From: Roseovarius sp. MMSF_3281
GTDB lineage: Bacteria; Pseudomonadota; Alphaproteobacteria; Rhodobacterales; Rhodobacteraceae
DNA length: 64,000 nt
Assembly (NCBI RefSeq): GCF_030733685.1
Contig: NZ_JASHIM010000002.1
Span: forward strand, 62,001 to 126,000
Direction of reading: 5' to 3'
Shown here: piece by piece, positions 8,595 through 17,551 of the stretch
How positions within the stretch are numbered: position 1 is the first letter of the stretch
Layout of the letters: the number at the start of each line of letters is the position of its first letter
Program-made: the position numbers and the translations under genes
The notes under the pieces: generated by a model
What the model saw: the letters and a program-made list of their open reading frames with translations, nothing else
What the model was told of the DNA's origin: nothing
Databases searched by the model: none

Positions 8595-9587
8595 ATGACT
8601 CTCGGACAAAAAATCGCTTGGGACGACACGATCCTGCCGTTCCAGCTGGACAATGCGGATATTCGCGGACGCGTCGCGCGTCTTGATGGTGTGCTTGACG
8701 GCATCCTCAAGCAGCACGACTACCCCGCCCCGGTTGAGGCCCTGGTCGCCGAAATGGCTCTGCTGACGGCTTTGATCGGACAAACCATCAAACTGCGCTG
8801 GAAGCTGTCTTTGCAGGTGCAATCGAATGGCCCGGTGCGCATGATCGCCACCGATTACTACGCGCCCGAGGCCGAAGGAGAGCCCGCGCGCATCCGCGCC
8901 TACGCCAGTTTTGACCCTGACCGGATCTCGGGCGCGCCTTTCGATCAGGTGGGCGAAGGGTATTTCGCCGTGTTGATGGATCAGGGCGAAGGCACCACGC
9001 CCTATCAGGGCATTACGCCGCTCACGGCGGATGGGCTAAGCGCCTGCGCCGAATCCTACTTTGCGCAGTCCGAACAACTGCCAACGCGGTTCTCGCTGTC
9101 CTTCGGCAAATCGACCGAGGCAGGCGGGCAGGAACATTGGCGCGCGGGTGGCGTCATGCTGCAACACATGCCCAAGGCCTCGCCCTTCGCCCAAGGGGGC
9201 GGGTCGGGTGAAGAAGGCCTTTTGACCGCAACGGATGTGGTCGATGGCGATGACGCCGAGAACTGGAACCGCGCCAACATGCTTCTTGATACGGTGGACG
9301 ATCTTGAACTGATCGGCCCTTCCGTCGCGCCCACTGACCTTCTCGTGCGCCTTTTCCACGAAGAAGCCCCGCGCGTCTTTGATATGCAACCCGTGCGCTT
9401 TGGCTGTACCTGCTCGGAAGAGCGGGTTCGCAACAGCCTGTCGATCTACTCGGCCAAGGACATCGAGAAGATGACCACGGACGAAGGCGTGCTGACCGCC
9501 GATTGCCAGTTCTGCGGGGCGCATTACCGGATGGACCCCAGCACATTGGGCTTCGATGCGGGAAATCCGCCGGGTGATGATGGCTGA
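8595..9587 (+). CDS. hslO: Hsp33 redox-regulated chaperone
   Basis: 330 residues. Holdase chaperone activated when a C-terminal zinc site is oxidised. The zinc ligands are visible as CTC (GCTCSEERV) and CQFC (ADCQFCGAHY), the C-x-C and C-x2-C pair of the family. Start ATG 8595 is preceded by AAGGAAA; the frame stays open far upstream but that part lacks family features. It overlaps the following Nudix gene by 11 bases, indicating translational coupling. Confidence 0.94.
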   Translation: MTLGQKIAWDDTILPFQLDNADIRGRVARLDGVLDGILKQHDYPAPVEALVAEMALLTALIGQTIKLRWKLSLQVQSNGPVRMIATDYYAPEAEGEPARIRAYASFDPDRISGAPFDQVGEGYFAVLMDQGEGTTPYQGITPLTADGLSACAESYFAQSEQLPTRFSLSFGKSTEAGGQEHWRAGGVMLQHMPKASPFAQGGGSGEEGLLTATDVVDGDDAENWNRANMLLDTVDDLELIGPSVAPTDLLVRLFHEEAPRVFDMQPVRFGCTCSEERVRNSLSIYSAKDIEKMTTDEGVLTADCQFCGAHYRMDPSTLGFDAGNPPGDDG

Positions 9588-10179
9588 CCTGATCACAAAC
9601 GTGAAGCGCGCCTTGGAAAAGGCGCGCCTTGATACCTCGGACTATGATCTGAACCCCGATATCGTGCTGCCCGAGGGCCGGACGCTTCGGCCTGCGGGCG
9701 TTCTTGTCGCGATTGCCGAAGCCAAGACAGGCCCACAGGTTTACCTGACGAAACGGTCTTCGGCGCTCAAGCACCACCCGGGGCAGATTGCCTTTCCGGG
9801 CGGTAAGCAGGACAAGGGCGATGCCGATGTGACGGCCGCCGCCCTGCGGGAGGCATGGGAAGAAATCGGTCTTGAACCTGACAATGTCGATGTCATGGGC
9901 ACGCTTCCCAGCCATGAAACCGTGACCAGCTTCACCGTAACCCCGGTGGTGGCCCGTGTGCATGCCGCCTTCAATCCCATCCCTGAACCCGGCGAAGTCG
10001 AAGAGGTGTTTACCGTTCCCCTGTCGCATCTTTTGCGCCCGGAGAACTTTACCGTTGAATCGCGCCGGTGGCGCGGGCGTTCGCGGCTCTACTACACCGT
10101 TCCTTTCGGGCCCTATTACATCTGGGGGGCAACTGCGCGTATCCTGCGTTCCTTGGCGGATGCGGCGAGGGCGACATGA
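9577..10179 (+). CDS. CoA pyrophosphatase-type Nudix hydrolase
   Basis: 200 residues. The CoA-specific upstream motif (LTKRSSALKHHPGQIAFPGG) sits directly before the Nudix box (LREAWEEIGL), as in enzymes that split coenzyme A to 4'-phosphopantetheine and 3',5'-ADP. Start is ATG 9577 or the adjacent ATG 9580. It overlaps hslO upstream and shares an ATGA with the CCA-adding enzyme gene downstream, so hslO, this gene and the next form one operon. Confidence 0.9.
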   Translation: MMADLITNVKRALEKARLDTSDYDLNPDIVLPEGRTLRPAGVLVAIAEAKTGPQVYLTKRSSALKHHPGQIAFPGGKQDKGDADVTAAALREAWEEIGLEPDNVDVMGTLPSHETVTSFTVTPVVARVHAAFNPIPEPGEVEEVFTVPLSHLLRPENFTVESRRWRGRSRLYYTVPFGPYYIWGATARILRSLADAARAT

Positions 10180-11327
10180 AAATCACCGGTGATTGGATAT
10201 TGGCCAAACCCACCCAAGCGGTCTGCCAGATGCTGGAAATCGCCGGGTATCAGGCGCTTTTCGTCGGGGGATGCGTGCGTAACGCGTTGCTTGGTGCGCC
10301 GGTGGCTGACATCGACATCGCCACCGATGCCACGCCGGAAAAGGTGGTTCAGCTTGCCGAACACGCGGGCCTCAAACCCGTTCCAACCGGGATTGATCAT
10401 GGCACGATCACCGTTGTTTCCGATGGCTTGCCGCATGAGGTGACAACGTTCCGCGAAGATGTGGAAACCTTCGGGCGTCACGCGACCGTGGCGTTTTCCA
10501 CGGATGTTGCCCAAGATGCGCGGCGCCGCGATTTTACCATGAACGCGCTTTATGCGCGTTCCGACGGGTCTGTGATCGACCCTTTGGGGGGGTTGGATGA
10601 CCTGAAGGCGCGGCGTGTCCGGTTCATCGAAAACCCCGACCAGCGAATTCGCGAAGATTACCTTCGCATCCTGCGCTTCTTTCGGTTTCATGCCTGGTAT
10701 GGTGATCCCGATGCCGGCTTGGACCCTGAAGGTATCGGCGCCATTGCCACGCATCTCGATGGGCTTTCGGGGCTTTCGAAAGAACGGGTCGGGGCCGAGA
10801 TCGTCAAGCTTTTGTCCGCCGCCGATCCCGCCCCCGCCGTTGCCGCCATGCGGGCCACTGGTGTCTTGAACATGGTGCTTCCGGGGGCGGATGATCGTGC
10901 CCTTGCGCCTTTGGTGCATTTGGAACGCATGATTTCCGCCGCACCCGACGGCATGCGCCGCCTTGCCGCGCTGGGCGGGGATCATCTGCAAGAGCGTTTG
11001 CGCCTGAGCAAATCACAGGCACGTCGCGCCGACCTGTTACGCACCGAGGCGGCGGATATGCGCGGGCCTGCCGAACTGGGCTATCGCTTCGGCAAAGCTG
11101 ATGCATGCGATATCTTGCTTTTGCGCGCGGCACTGTTGGAACAGCCATGGGATAATTCGGACCTTGGGCAAATCCGCGATGGCGCGGCGGCCACGTTCCC
11201 CCTCAAGGCAGGCGATCTTATGCCAAGGTACCAAGGCCCGGAATTGGGCAGGCGACTGAAGGCACTGGAAAAGCGTTGGATCGAATCCGGGTTTCGTTTG
11301 ACCCGCGACGATCTTTTGGCGGAATAG
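10176..11327 (+). CDS. CCA tRNA nucleotidyltransferase (class II)
   Basis: 383 residues. Adds or repairs the 3' CCA of tRNAs. The nucleotidyltransferase signature GGCVRNALLGAPVADIDIAT carries the catalytic aspartates. RRRDFTMNAL and the ATP/CTP template region EDYLRILRFFRFHAWY follow in the expected order, then helical neck and body domains. Start ATG 10176 overlaps the Nudix stop by 4 bases (ATGA). Poly(A) polymerases share this fold, but alphaproteobacteria usually have only the CCA enzyme. Confidence 0.92.
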   Translation: MKITGDWILAKPTQAVCQMLEIAGYQALFVGGCVRNALLGAPVADIDIATDATPEKVVQLAEHAGLKPVPTGIDHGTITVVSDGLPHEVTTFREDVETFGRHATVAFSTDVAQDARRRDFTMNALYARSDGSVIDPLGGLDDLKARRVRFIENPDQRIREDYLRILRFFRFHAWYGDPDAGLDPEGIGAIATHLDGLSGLSKERVGAEIVKLLSAADPAPAVAAMRATGVLNMVLPGADDRALAPLVHLERMISAAPDGMRRLAALGGDHLQERLRLSKSQARRADLLRTEAADMRGPAELGYRFGKADACDILLLRAALLEQPWDNSDLGQIRDGAAATFPLKAGDLMPRYQGPELGRRLKALEKRWIESGFRLTRDDLLAE

Positions 11328-11331
11328 GGCG

Positions 11332-12549
11332 ATGGAAAACTACCAGATCATACGTTTGGGCCATCTGGGCGACGGCATCGCCGAAGGCCCCCTCTTTGCG
11401 CCGCTGACTCTTCCGGGCGAGGTGGTGCAAGCCCGGCGTGAGGGGGATCAGCTGCGCGATGTGAAAATCGTAACCCCGTCGGAACACCGTGTCTCACCGC
11501 CCTGCCGGCACTTCAAATCCTGTGGCGGATGTCAGCTTCAACATGCCTCGGACGCCTATCTTGCCGATTGGAAAGTGGATGTCGTGCGCACGGCCCTGAC
11601 AGCCCAAGGGATTGAGGCCGCCTTTGCCCCGATCCATGTGTCACCGCCGCAATCGCGCCGCCGCGCCACCTTTGCCGCGCGCCGCACGAAAAAGGGGGCC
11701 ATGGCGGGCTTTCATGCCAAGGCCTCGGACGTGATTGTCGAAATCCCCGATTGTCAGCTTCTGCACCCGGATCTTTTGGCCGCCCGCCCGGTGGCCGAGG
11801 CACTTGCCGTGGCCGGGGCCAGCCGCAAACACAGCCTTGATGTGGCGATTACATTGTCCGGCAACGGCCTGGATGTGGCGGTGCGCGGCGGTAAACCCTT
11901 GGATGGGCCGCTTCGCATGGAATTGGCACAGCTGGCCGAGGCGCATGATCTGGCGCGCCTTGCCTGGGAGGATGAAGTCATCGCCACCCGCCTGCCGCCC
12001 GAACAGGATTTCGACGGGGTAAAGGTTGTTCCCCCGCCCGGCGCGTTCTTGCAGGCAACGCTGGATGGCGAAACCAAACTCAGGGATGAGGTCAAGCGCA
12101 TCACCCAAGGGGCCAAGCGCGTCGTCGATCTTTTCGCAGGCACCGGTACCTTTGCCTTGCCGCTGGCCCAAGACGCCGAAGTGCACGCCGTTGAAGGGGA
12201 CCCCGCCATGATGGCGGCCTTGGATGCGGGTTGGCGGCATGGCGCGGGCCTCAAGGCCGTTACCCATGAAGCACGGGATTTGTTCCGCAGGCCCTTGATG
12301 CCCGATGAACTTGGCAAATTCCAGGCTGCGGTCATCGACCCCCCGCGCGCCGGTGCCGAGGCACAAATCTCCGAGCTATGCCAATCCGATATACCGGTCA
12401 TTGCCTATGTCTCGTGCAGCCCTGCAAGCTTTGCCCGTGATGCGCGCAGGTTGCTGGATGCGGGGTTTGAAATGGGGCCAGTGCAGGTTGTCGATCAATT
12501 CCGCTGGTCGGCACATGTCGAATTGGTGGCTGCCTTTCACCGAGGCTGA
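11332..12549 (+). CDS. Class I SAM-dependent RNA (uracil-5-)methyltransferase, RlmD/TrmA type
   Basis: 405 residues. An N-terminal TRAM-like beta-barrel is followed by iron-sulfur cysteines (CRHFKSCGGCQLQH plus C in PDCQLLHP), then a Rossmann methyltransferase domain with SAM motif VVDLFAGTGTFALPLA and the catalytic cysteine in AYVSCSPASFARD. These enzymes methylate C5 of specific uridines in 23S rRNA or tRNA; the target cannot be told from sequence alone. It starts 4 bases after the CCA enzyme stop, in the same operon. Confidence 0.88.
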   Translation: MENYQIIRLGHLGDGIAEGPLFAPLTLPGEVVQARREGDQLRDVKIVTPSEHRVSPPCRHFKSCGGCQLQHASDAYLADWKVDVVRTALTAQGIEAAFAPIHVSPPQSRRRATFAARRTKKGAMAGFHAKASDVIVEIPDCQLLHPDLLAARPVAEALAVAGASRKHSLDVAITLSGNGLDVAVRGGKPLDGPLRMELAQLAEAHDLARLAWEDEVIATRLPPEQDFDGVKVVPPPGAFLQATLDGETKLRDEVKRITQGAKRVVDLFAGTGTFALPLAQDAEVHAVEGDPAMMAALDAGWRHGAGLKAVTHEARDLFRRPLMPDELGKFQAAVIDPPRAGAEAQISELCQSDIPVIAYVSCSPASFARDARRLLDAGFEMGPVQVVDQFRWSAHVELVAAFHRG

Positions 12550-12627
12550 TTCGGGACGCGATTTTTGTTTTCGATTTCGCGACCGGCGGGTTAGAATCAG
12601 TATGGAACGGGACAACGGATTGACGAT

Positions 12628-13131
12628 ATGCGGATAGTGAAACTGGTTTTGGCGGGTGTTTTGTGCCTTGGCCTTGCCGCCTGTAGCTCAAAATTCAAAA
12701 CCTACAATGGCCCCGAGGTCACGCAGGTCATCATCGACAAGGGCGAGCGTCAAATGTTCCTCTTGCACCACAACCGGGTTCTCAAGAATTACGACATCGA
12801 CCTTGGGTTCGCCCCGTCCGGGCACAAGCAATTTGAAGGCGATGGGAAAACCCCCGAAGGCAGTTATGTCATCGACCGCCGCAATCCCAACAGCGAATTC
12901 CACCTTTCGGTCGGCATTTCCTATCCCAATCCCAAGGATATCGCCTTTGCAACGTCACAAGGCAAAAGCCCGGGGGGCGATATTTTCATTCACGGACAGC
13001 CCAATGCAAAGGGCTTCCTGGAACGGTCCGACCCTGATTGGACTGCCGGGTGTATTTCGGTCAAAAACCGCGAGATCGAAGATATCTACGCGATGGTGAA
13101 AAACGGCACGCCCATCACCATCTATCCGTGA
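12628..13131 (+). CDS. L,D-transpeptidase (YkuD) lipoprotein
   Basis: 167 residues. A lipoprotein signal peptide ends in the lipobox LGLAAC (Cys near residue 19). The YkuD core follows, with IFIHGQ and the catalytic DWTAGCISVKNREI (His and Cys of the H-x-S/T-x-G-C signature). Members crosslink peptidoglycan 3-3 or attach proteins to it in the periplasm. It is convergent with the CAP lipoprotein gene, whose stop lies 9 bases away. Confidence 0.88.
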   Translation: MRIVKLVLAGVLCLGLAACSSKFKTYNGPEVTQVIIDKGERQMFLLHHNRVLKNYDIDLGFAPSGHKQFEGDGKTPEGSYVIDRRNPNSEFHLSVGISYPNPKDIAFATSQGKSPGGDIFIHGQPNAKGFLERSDPDWTAGCISVKNREIEDIYAMVKNGTPITIYP

Positions 13132-13140
13132 CCTTCGTGG

Positions 13141-13656
13141 TTAATTGCCCAGAACCATTGTCCACCAGATTTTCCCGTTGTCCTCCTGAAGCCACGCGAA
13201 CCCAAGGTTTCGCGCGTCCGGCGACAATATGACATTACGGGTCGTTTCCTGCTCCATCCACGCGGCCAGGGTTTCGGTTTCGGTCTCGTAGGTTTCCGAA
13301 ATCGTTTCGCCCACAAGCTGCCCCGAGTATCCGACACGGCGTACACGGTCGATCGGTGACGATCCGTCTGATCCGAAATGCCACGGACGATTCTGCATCG
13401 ACATATCGCGCGAATGGGTGGCGGCGGCGGCATTGAGTTTGGCATTCAACTGAACCGATGGAACACCTGCCGCTTCGCGCAGGGCATTGACCGAATCCAA
13501 CATGCGGTATTGAATCTTTGCCGTATCCCCGGACCGGATGCGGTATACCTTGGGCAAAGGTTTGCCATCGGGCCCAAGTGTGGGTTCAGGTGGGGTGGTG
13601 GCGCAGGCCGAAAGCACCATCAGCGCCGAAAGAAGAAGTCCGAAAATACGTGTCAT
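13141..13656 (-). CDS. CAP/SCP-domain lipoprotein
   Basis: 171 residues. Lipoprotein signal with lipobox VLSAC. The mature part has the CAP (cysteine-rich secretory/PR-1-like) fold: LDSVNALREAAGVPSVQLN, then AATHSRDM, GETISETY and ILSPDARNLGFAW. Bacterial CAP proteins are extracytoplasmic, and most have no known activity. It lies between two L,D-transpeptidase genes, which suggests an envelope role. Confidence 0.85.
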   Translation of the reverse strand: MTRIFGLLLSALMVLSACATTPPEPTLGPDGKPLPKVYRIRSGDTAKIQYRMLDSVNALREAAGVPSVQLNAKLNAAAATHSRDMSMQNRPWHFGSDGSSPIDRVRRVGYSGQLVGETISETYETETETLAAWMEQETTRNVILSPDARNLGFAWLQEDNGKIWWTMVLGN

Positions 13657-13827
13657 AATAGCCTGCCACCCGTTTTGTTTCGTGCGCCCCAGAAGTAACC
13701 AAAGCGTCGTGGCGATTCAAACCCACATCTGCGTGACTTTGCCAATTGACGTTTCTTTGAATTGCGACTGCGACATTCGCGCCATATATTGAGCGCCAAG
13801 TGAGATAGCCAAGATTGGAGTTCGACC

Positions 13828-14430
13828 ATGGCCATCAAGTATTCAAATGGCATGAGCCGACGGGCCTTTATGGCGGCAACGGCGGCCGCTGTCGGCACGC
13901 CTGCCCTCGCTCAAAGTGTCACCGGCGAAGATACCGTTGAGATTGAGCGCGATGTTACCACCACCGTGCGCCGCAATATTTCCAGCTTCCGCACGCTGGA
14001 CTGGCAGCCCTATTTCTCGAACCTGAAAAACGGTGCGATTCTCGTGGATATCGATTCACGCGCGCTGCATTACTGGTCGGAAGATGGCGAAACCTACAAG
14101 CTGTATCCCTCCAGCGTTCCGCTGACCGAGGATCTGACACGCCGTGGCCGGACCCGCGTCATTCGCAAGGTCGAAGGCCCCGATTGGCGTCCGACACCCT
14201 CGATGCTCAAGCGAAACCCCGATTGGCCGCCCTACGTTCCGCCTGGCCCGGATAACCCGCTTGGTACCCATGCGCTTTACCTAAGCTGGACCTATTACCG
14301 GATTCACGGCACCCATGACACGCGCAAAATCGGGCGTCGTTCGTCGAATGGCTGCATCGGTCTCTACAACGAACATATCGCCGAGCTTTTCGCGATGGCC
14401 AAAGTCGGCACCCAAGTGTTGCTAATTTGA
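13828..14430 (+). CDS. Periplasmic L,D-transpeptidase (ErfK/YbiS/YkuD), probable Tat substrate
   Basis: 200 residues. The N-terminus SRRAFMAATAAAVGTPALAQ resembles a twin-arginine signal with AxA cleavage. The YkuD core has YRIHGTHDTRKIG and the catalytic SSNGCIGLYNEHI near the end. Predicted to work on peptidoglycan crosslinks. ATG 13828 is preceded by TTGGAG. It shares a divergent 171-base promoter region with the CAP lipoprotein. Confidence 0.88.
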   Translation: MAIKYSNGMSRRAFMAATAAAVGTPALAQSVTGEDTVEIERDVTTTVRRNISSFRTLDWQPYFSNLKNGAILVDIDSRALHYWSEDGETYKLYPSSVPLTEDLTRRGRTRVIRKVEGPDWRPTPSMLKRNPDWPPYVPPGPDNPLGTHALYLSWTYYRIHGTHDTRKIGRRSSNGCIGLYNEHIAELFAMAKVGTQVLLI

Positions 14431-14571
14431 CGAAATTTGGTCTGATCATGCTCCAGATGTTGCAAGATGAGTTTGCAATCGCTCCGGATTGCTGCTTAGA
14501 AAACGCCACGAGGTAAGTCTTGGGTGCTTGTCGTCGCTTTCATGACGGCAGGCCAACATCTGGAGGATACT

Positions 14572-14760
14572 ATGAAAAAACTCGTTCTCGCCGCTGCCCT
14601 GACAGCCGCCGCTTCGACCGCTTCTGCTGGCACCATTGAAGAGCCCGTAATGGAAGCACCCGTCGTTGTTGAAGAAACCACCGCAAGCTCGTCCGCAGCT
14701 GGCGTTTGGGTTCCGCTGGTGCTGCTGGCCATCGTTGCAGCAGTTGTCGCAGCCGACTAA
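14572..14760 (+). CDS. Small membrane protein, unknown function
   Basis: 62 residues. Cleavable-looking signal (MKKLVLAAALTAAASTASA), an acidic middle (EEPVMEAPVVVEE), then one hydrophobic segment (WVPLVLLAIVAAVVAAD) ending at the C-terminus. Start ATG 14572 is set by the strong site TGGAGGAT 5 bases upstream. The 141 bases before it have no gene and probably hold its promoter. A strong terminator follows, so it is a stand-alone transcript. Confidence 0.8.
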   Translation: MKKLVLAAALTAAASTASAGTIEEPVMEAPVVVEETTASSSAAGVWVPLVLLAIVAAVVAAD

Positions 14761-14785
14761 TTCGGTCGCCCGACAAACAAAAGAA

Positions 14786-14815
14786 AAGGCAGTGGTCTGA
14801 CCACTGCCTTTTTTT
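14786..14815 (+). terminator. Strong intrinsic terminator
   Basis: Perfect 10-bp arms AAGGCAGTGG and CCACTGCCTT around loop TCTGA, followed by a run of seven T (14809-14815). It ends the small membrane protein transcript and faces the convergent hemH gene. Confidence 0.92.
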
Positions 14816-14835
14816 ATGCCCTATGACGCTTCTGC

Positions 14836-15921
14836 TTAATCCAGCCAGCCTTTCAGGTTGTTTTCGACAACACCGGCCAAGGCCTTCATATGGGCCTCGT
14901 CGTCATTGAGGCACGGAATATAGGTGAACTGCTCACCCCCCGCTTCCTCAAAGCTTTCGCGAATTTCCTCGTTGATCTCTTCCAGCGTTTCGATGCAATC
15001 GGCCGAAAACGCAGGCGCCATCACGGCGATCTTCTTTTTACCCTCACGGGCCAGATCGGCCACGTGATCCACCGTGTAGGGCTTTAACCACTCTTCGGGG
15101 CCGAAAACCGACTGGAATGTCGTGGTGATCTGCGTGTCGTCCCAGCCAAGCCGCTCTTTCAACAGGCGCGTGGTTTTCTGGCATTGGCAATGGTACGGAT
15201 CGCCCTGCATCAGGTAACGCTTGGGCATGCCGTGATAGCTGACCACAAGGATATCGGGCCGCTCTTTTACATCGGCATAGGCTTTCTCAACCGATTGCGC
15301 CAGGGCCTCGATATAGGCAGGATTCTCGAAATAGGGCTCCACTACACGTGCGGTCGGCTGCCAGGTTTCATCCATCAAGGCGCGGAAAAACTGATCGTTC
15401 GCCGTGGCCGATGTGGCCCCTGCATAATGCGGGTAAAGCGGGAAAAACAGGATCCGGGTACAGCCGGCCTTGACCATCTCGCGCACCTTCGACTTGGTCG
15501 AAGGATTGCCATAGCGCATGCAGAAATCCACCATGACCTGATCGCCATACCGATCTTTCATATGCTCGGCCATCTTGGCGGTCTGATCCCGCGTGATGGT
15601 CATCAACGGGCTTTCGTTCCTGTCCTCGTTCCAGATGGATTTATAGGCCTCGCCGCTGGAAAAGGGGCGCTTGGTCAGAATGATCAATTGTAATAACGGC
15701 TGCCATTTCCAAGGGCTGTAATCAATCACCCGGCGATCCGACAGGAATTCGTTCAGATACCGGCGCATCGGCCAATAATCGTAGTGGTCCGGCGTGCCGA
15801 GATTGGCCAGAAGAACCCCGGTTTTCGCCTTGGGAATCGCGGGATGATCGGCATTGGCGTGCTCGGGAACTTTCGAAGTCGGGCTAGCGTCCTGCATGGG
15901 CAATCTCGTTTTTATATTCAT
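14836..15921 (-). CDS. hemH: Ferrochelatase
   Basis: 361 residues. Inserts Fe2+ into protoporphyrin IX, the last step of heme synthesis. Family features: VLLANLGTPD, FCMRYGNPS, the metal-site histidine in VVSYHGMPKRYL, FQSVFGPEEWLKPYT and the acidic CLNDDEAHM. The first ~33 residues are a non-conserved extension, so ATG 15897 is an alternative start. CQCQ near residue 245 resembles the cysteine-containing loop of some ferrochelatases; I cannot tell whether it binds an Fe-S cluster. Confidence 0.94.
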   Translation of the reverse strand: MNIKTRLPMQDASPTSKVPEHANADHPAIPKAKTGVLLANLGTPDHYDYWPMRRYLNEFLSDRRVIDYSPWKWQPLLQLIILTKRPFSSGEAYKSIWNEDRNESPLMTITRDQTAKMAEHMKDRYGDQVMVDFCMRYGNPSTKSKVREMVKAGCTRILFFPLYPHYAGATSATANDQFFRALMDETWQPTARVVEPYFENPAYIEALAQSVEKAYADVKERPDILVVSYHGMPKRYLMQGDPYHCQCQKTTRLLKERLGWDDTQITTTFQSVFGPEEWLKPYTVDHVADLAREGKKKIAVMAPAFSADCIETLEEINEEIRESFEEAGGEQFTYIPCLNDDEAHMKALAGVVENNLKGWLD

Positions 15922-15957
15922 GTTTCATTGTGTGAGATAACGGCTCTGTTCCTGCCG

Positions 15958-16773
15958 TCAATCTTTCAAAGGGCTTTCAGTCGTCCCAAGCGCATCGGCC
16001 AAGCGCGCCGTGGCCGATCCGGGGCGCAGGGGTTGGGGTTGGCTTTCGTCCGGGGCCCAGCCCGTCAGGACCATCAAGTCGAAACTGGCAGGCACCCGCC
16101 CGTCATCGGTGCCGAAGGTCTCGGTATAAAGCTCCCAGGCACGCAGGATCACACTGCGCCGGGTGGCATGCCGTGGTCGTGCGGCCAGGGCCGAGGCTTC
16201 GCCCATGGCCCGCAATTCCCGCATCAGGTGCAAGGGCGACTCGTAACTGGTTTTCAGCGGCAGGTAATCCGCCACCGGAAGGGCAAAACCGGCCCGTTGC
16301 AACAGCGCGCCAAGATCGCGGATTTCACCCATGGGCGCCACACGAGGCGACAGGCCGCCCGTCATGTCCACCTCTGCCTGCGCCAATGACGCGCGTAATT
16401 CATGCAGGGTTTCACCGCCAAAGAAGATGCCCAGAAACAAACCGTCTGGCCTCAAGGCCCGCCGCGCCTGAATCAGTTGGCCAACCGGGTCATTGGCCCA
16501 ATGCAGGCACATGGCATGGATCACCAGATCATGCGCACCTTCTTCAAGGGCCAAGGTATCTTCATCGGCAACACAGGTCGCATCGGGGAACCATTCCTGC
16601 CACGTATCGGAAAAACCGCTTACCACGGCGGGCGCGTTAAAGGATTTATTAACCATCCCCAGCCGATCCTTGATCTCATCCGCCGCCGCTTCGTGCAGAA
16701 AGAGGGCCGGTGCCGCCATGGCACGGGCACGGTTGCGAAGCAGGGCAGGGCGGTCGGTGAGGGAGGTATTCAT
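15958..16773 (-). CDS. NDUFAF5/BioC-like methyltransferase-fold protein
   Basis: 271 residues. The segment LHWANDPVGQLIQARRALRP, then GLFLGIFFGGETLHELRASL, closely resembles NDUFAF5, the complex I assembly factor that hydroxylates an arginine of the NDUFS7 subunit. The glycine-rich SAM motif I (E/D-x-G-x-G-x-G) expected near residues 40-50 is absent: the region reads FNAPAVVSGFSDTWQEW. SAM binding is therefore in doubt. Start ATG 16773 is chosen because it lies 15 bases from the divergent comF-like start and the upstream open frame overlaps comF. Confidence 0.8.
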   Translation of the reverse strand: MNTSLTDRPALLRNRARAMAAPALFLHEAAADEIKDRLGMVNKSFNAPAVVSGFSDTWQEWFPDATCVADEDTLALEEGAHDLVIHAMCLHWANDPVGQLIQARRALRPDGLFLGIFFGGETLHELRASLAQAEVDMTGGLSPRVAPMGEIRDLGALLQRAGFALPVADYLPLKTSYESPLHLMRELRAMGEASALAARPRHATRRSVILRAWELYTETFGTDDGRVPASFDLMVLTGWAPDESQPQPLRPGSATARLADALGTTESPLKD

Positions 16774-16788
16774 GCAAGGAACAATAGG

Positions 16789-17520
16789 ATGAGCGCGCGG
16801 GCTTTTCAAACCGCCTTGCGCTTGGTTTATCCGCCACGCTGTACCCTCTGCGGCGATCATGTGGACAGCGATTTCGGCCTTTGCGGCCCCTGTTGGCGCG
16901 AAACGCCCTTTATCTCGGGCCTGTGTTGCGATGCCTGCGGCGTGCCCTTGCCCGGCGACGATCAAGGAGAGGCCGAATATTGCGACGATTGCCTGCGGTT
17001 TGCCCGGCCCTGGGAAAGGGGCCGTGCCGCGCTTCTTTACAAGGACCACGGGCGCAAACTCGTTCTCTCGCTCAAACACGGGGATCGCCACGATATCGTG
17101 CGGCCTGCGGCGCTTTGGATGGCGCGGGCGGCTGCACCGTTGTTCGACAGGCGCATGGTGGTCGCCCCGGTCCCCCTGCACTGGACCCGCATGCTAAAAC
17201 GCCGGTTCAACCAGGCCGCCCTGCTGGCCGAGGCTTTGTCGCGCGAGTTGGGCCTTGAGTATTGCCCCGATCTCTTGATCCGTCGCCGCCGAACCCAAAG
17301 CCTCGAGGGGCTGGGCTTTGACGCACGCCATGCCACGGTCGGTCAGGCCATCGCGCCGCATCCCCGGCGCCGCCACCGGATGGCGGCGCGCAAGGTGCTG
17401 ATCGTGGACGATGTCATGACATCCGGGGCCACCCTTTCGGCGGCGGCGCAGGCCTGTCTTTCCGGCGGTGCCGCCACTGTGAACGTTCTGACACTGGCAC
17501 GCGTCGCCAAGGACGCCTAA
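16789..17520 (+). CDS. ComF-family phosphoribosyltransferase-like protein
   Basis: 243 residues. An N-terminal zinc-finger-like segment has paired cysteines (CTLCGDH, CGPCWRE, CDACG, CDDCLRF), followed by a phosphoribosyltransferase fold with the PRPP loop VLIVDDVMTSGATLSAA. ComF proteins act in the cytoplasm during DNA uptake or recombination in naturally competent species; in Rhodobacteraceae they are linked to gene transfer agent recipients. Start ATG 16789 (MSARAFQTA). It leads an operon with grxC, a nitrilase-family gene and marR. Confidence 0.9.
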   Translation: MSARAFQTALRLVYPPRCTLCGDHVDSDFGLCGPCWRETPFISGLCCDACGVPLPGDDQGEAEYCDDCLRFARPWERGRAALLYKDHGRKLVLSLKHGDRHDIVRPAALWMARAAAPLFDRRMVVAPVPLHWTRMLKRRFNQAALLAEALSRELGLEYCPDLLIRRRRTQSLEGLGFDARHATVGQAIAPHPRRRHRMAARKVLIVDDVMTSGATLSAAAQACLSGGAATVNVLTLARVAKDA

Positions 17521-17551
17521 GTTCCCTGCAAAGAGTAAGGGGAACGAACGA

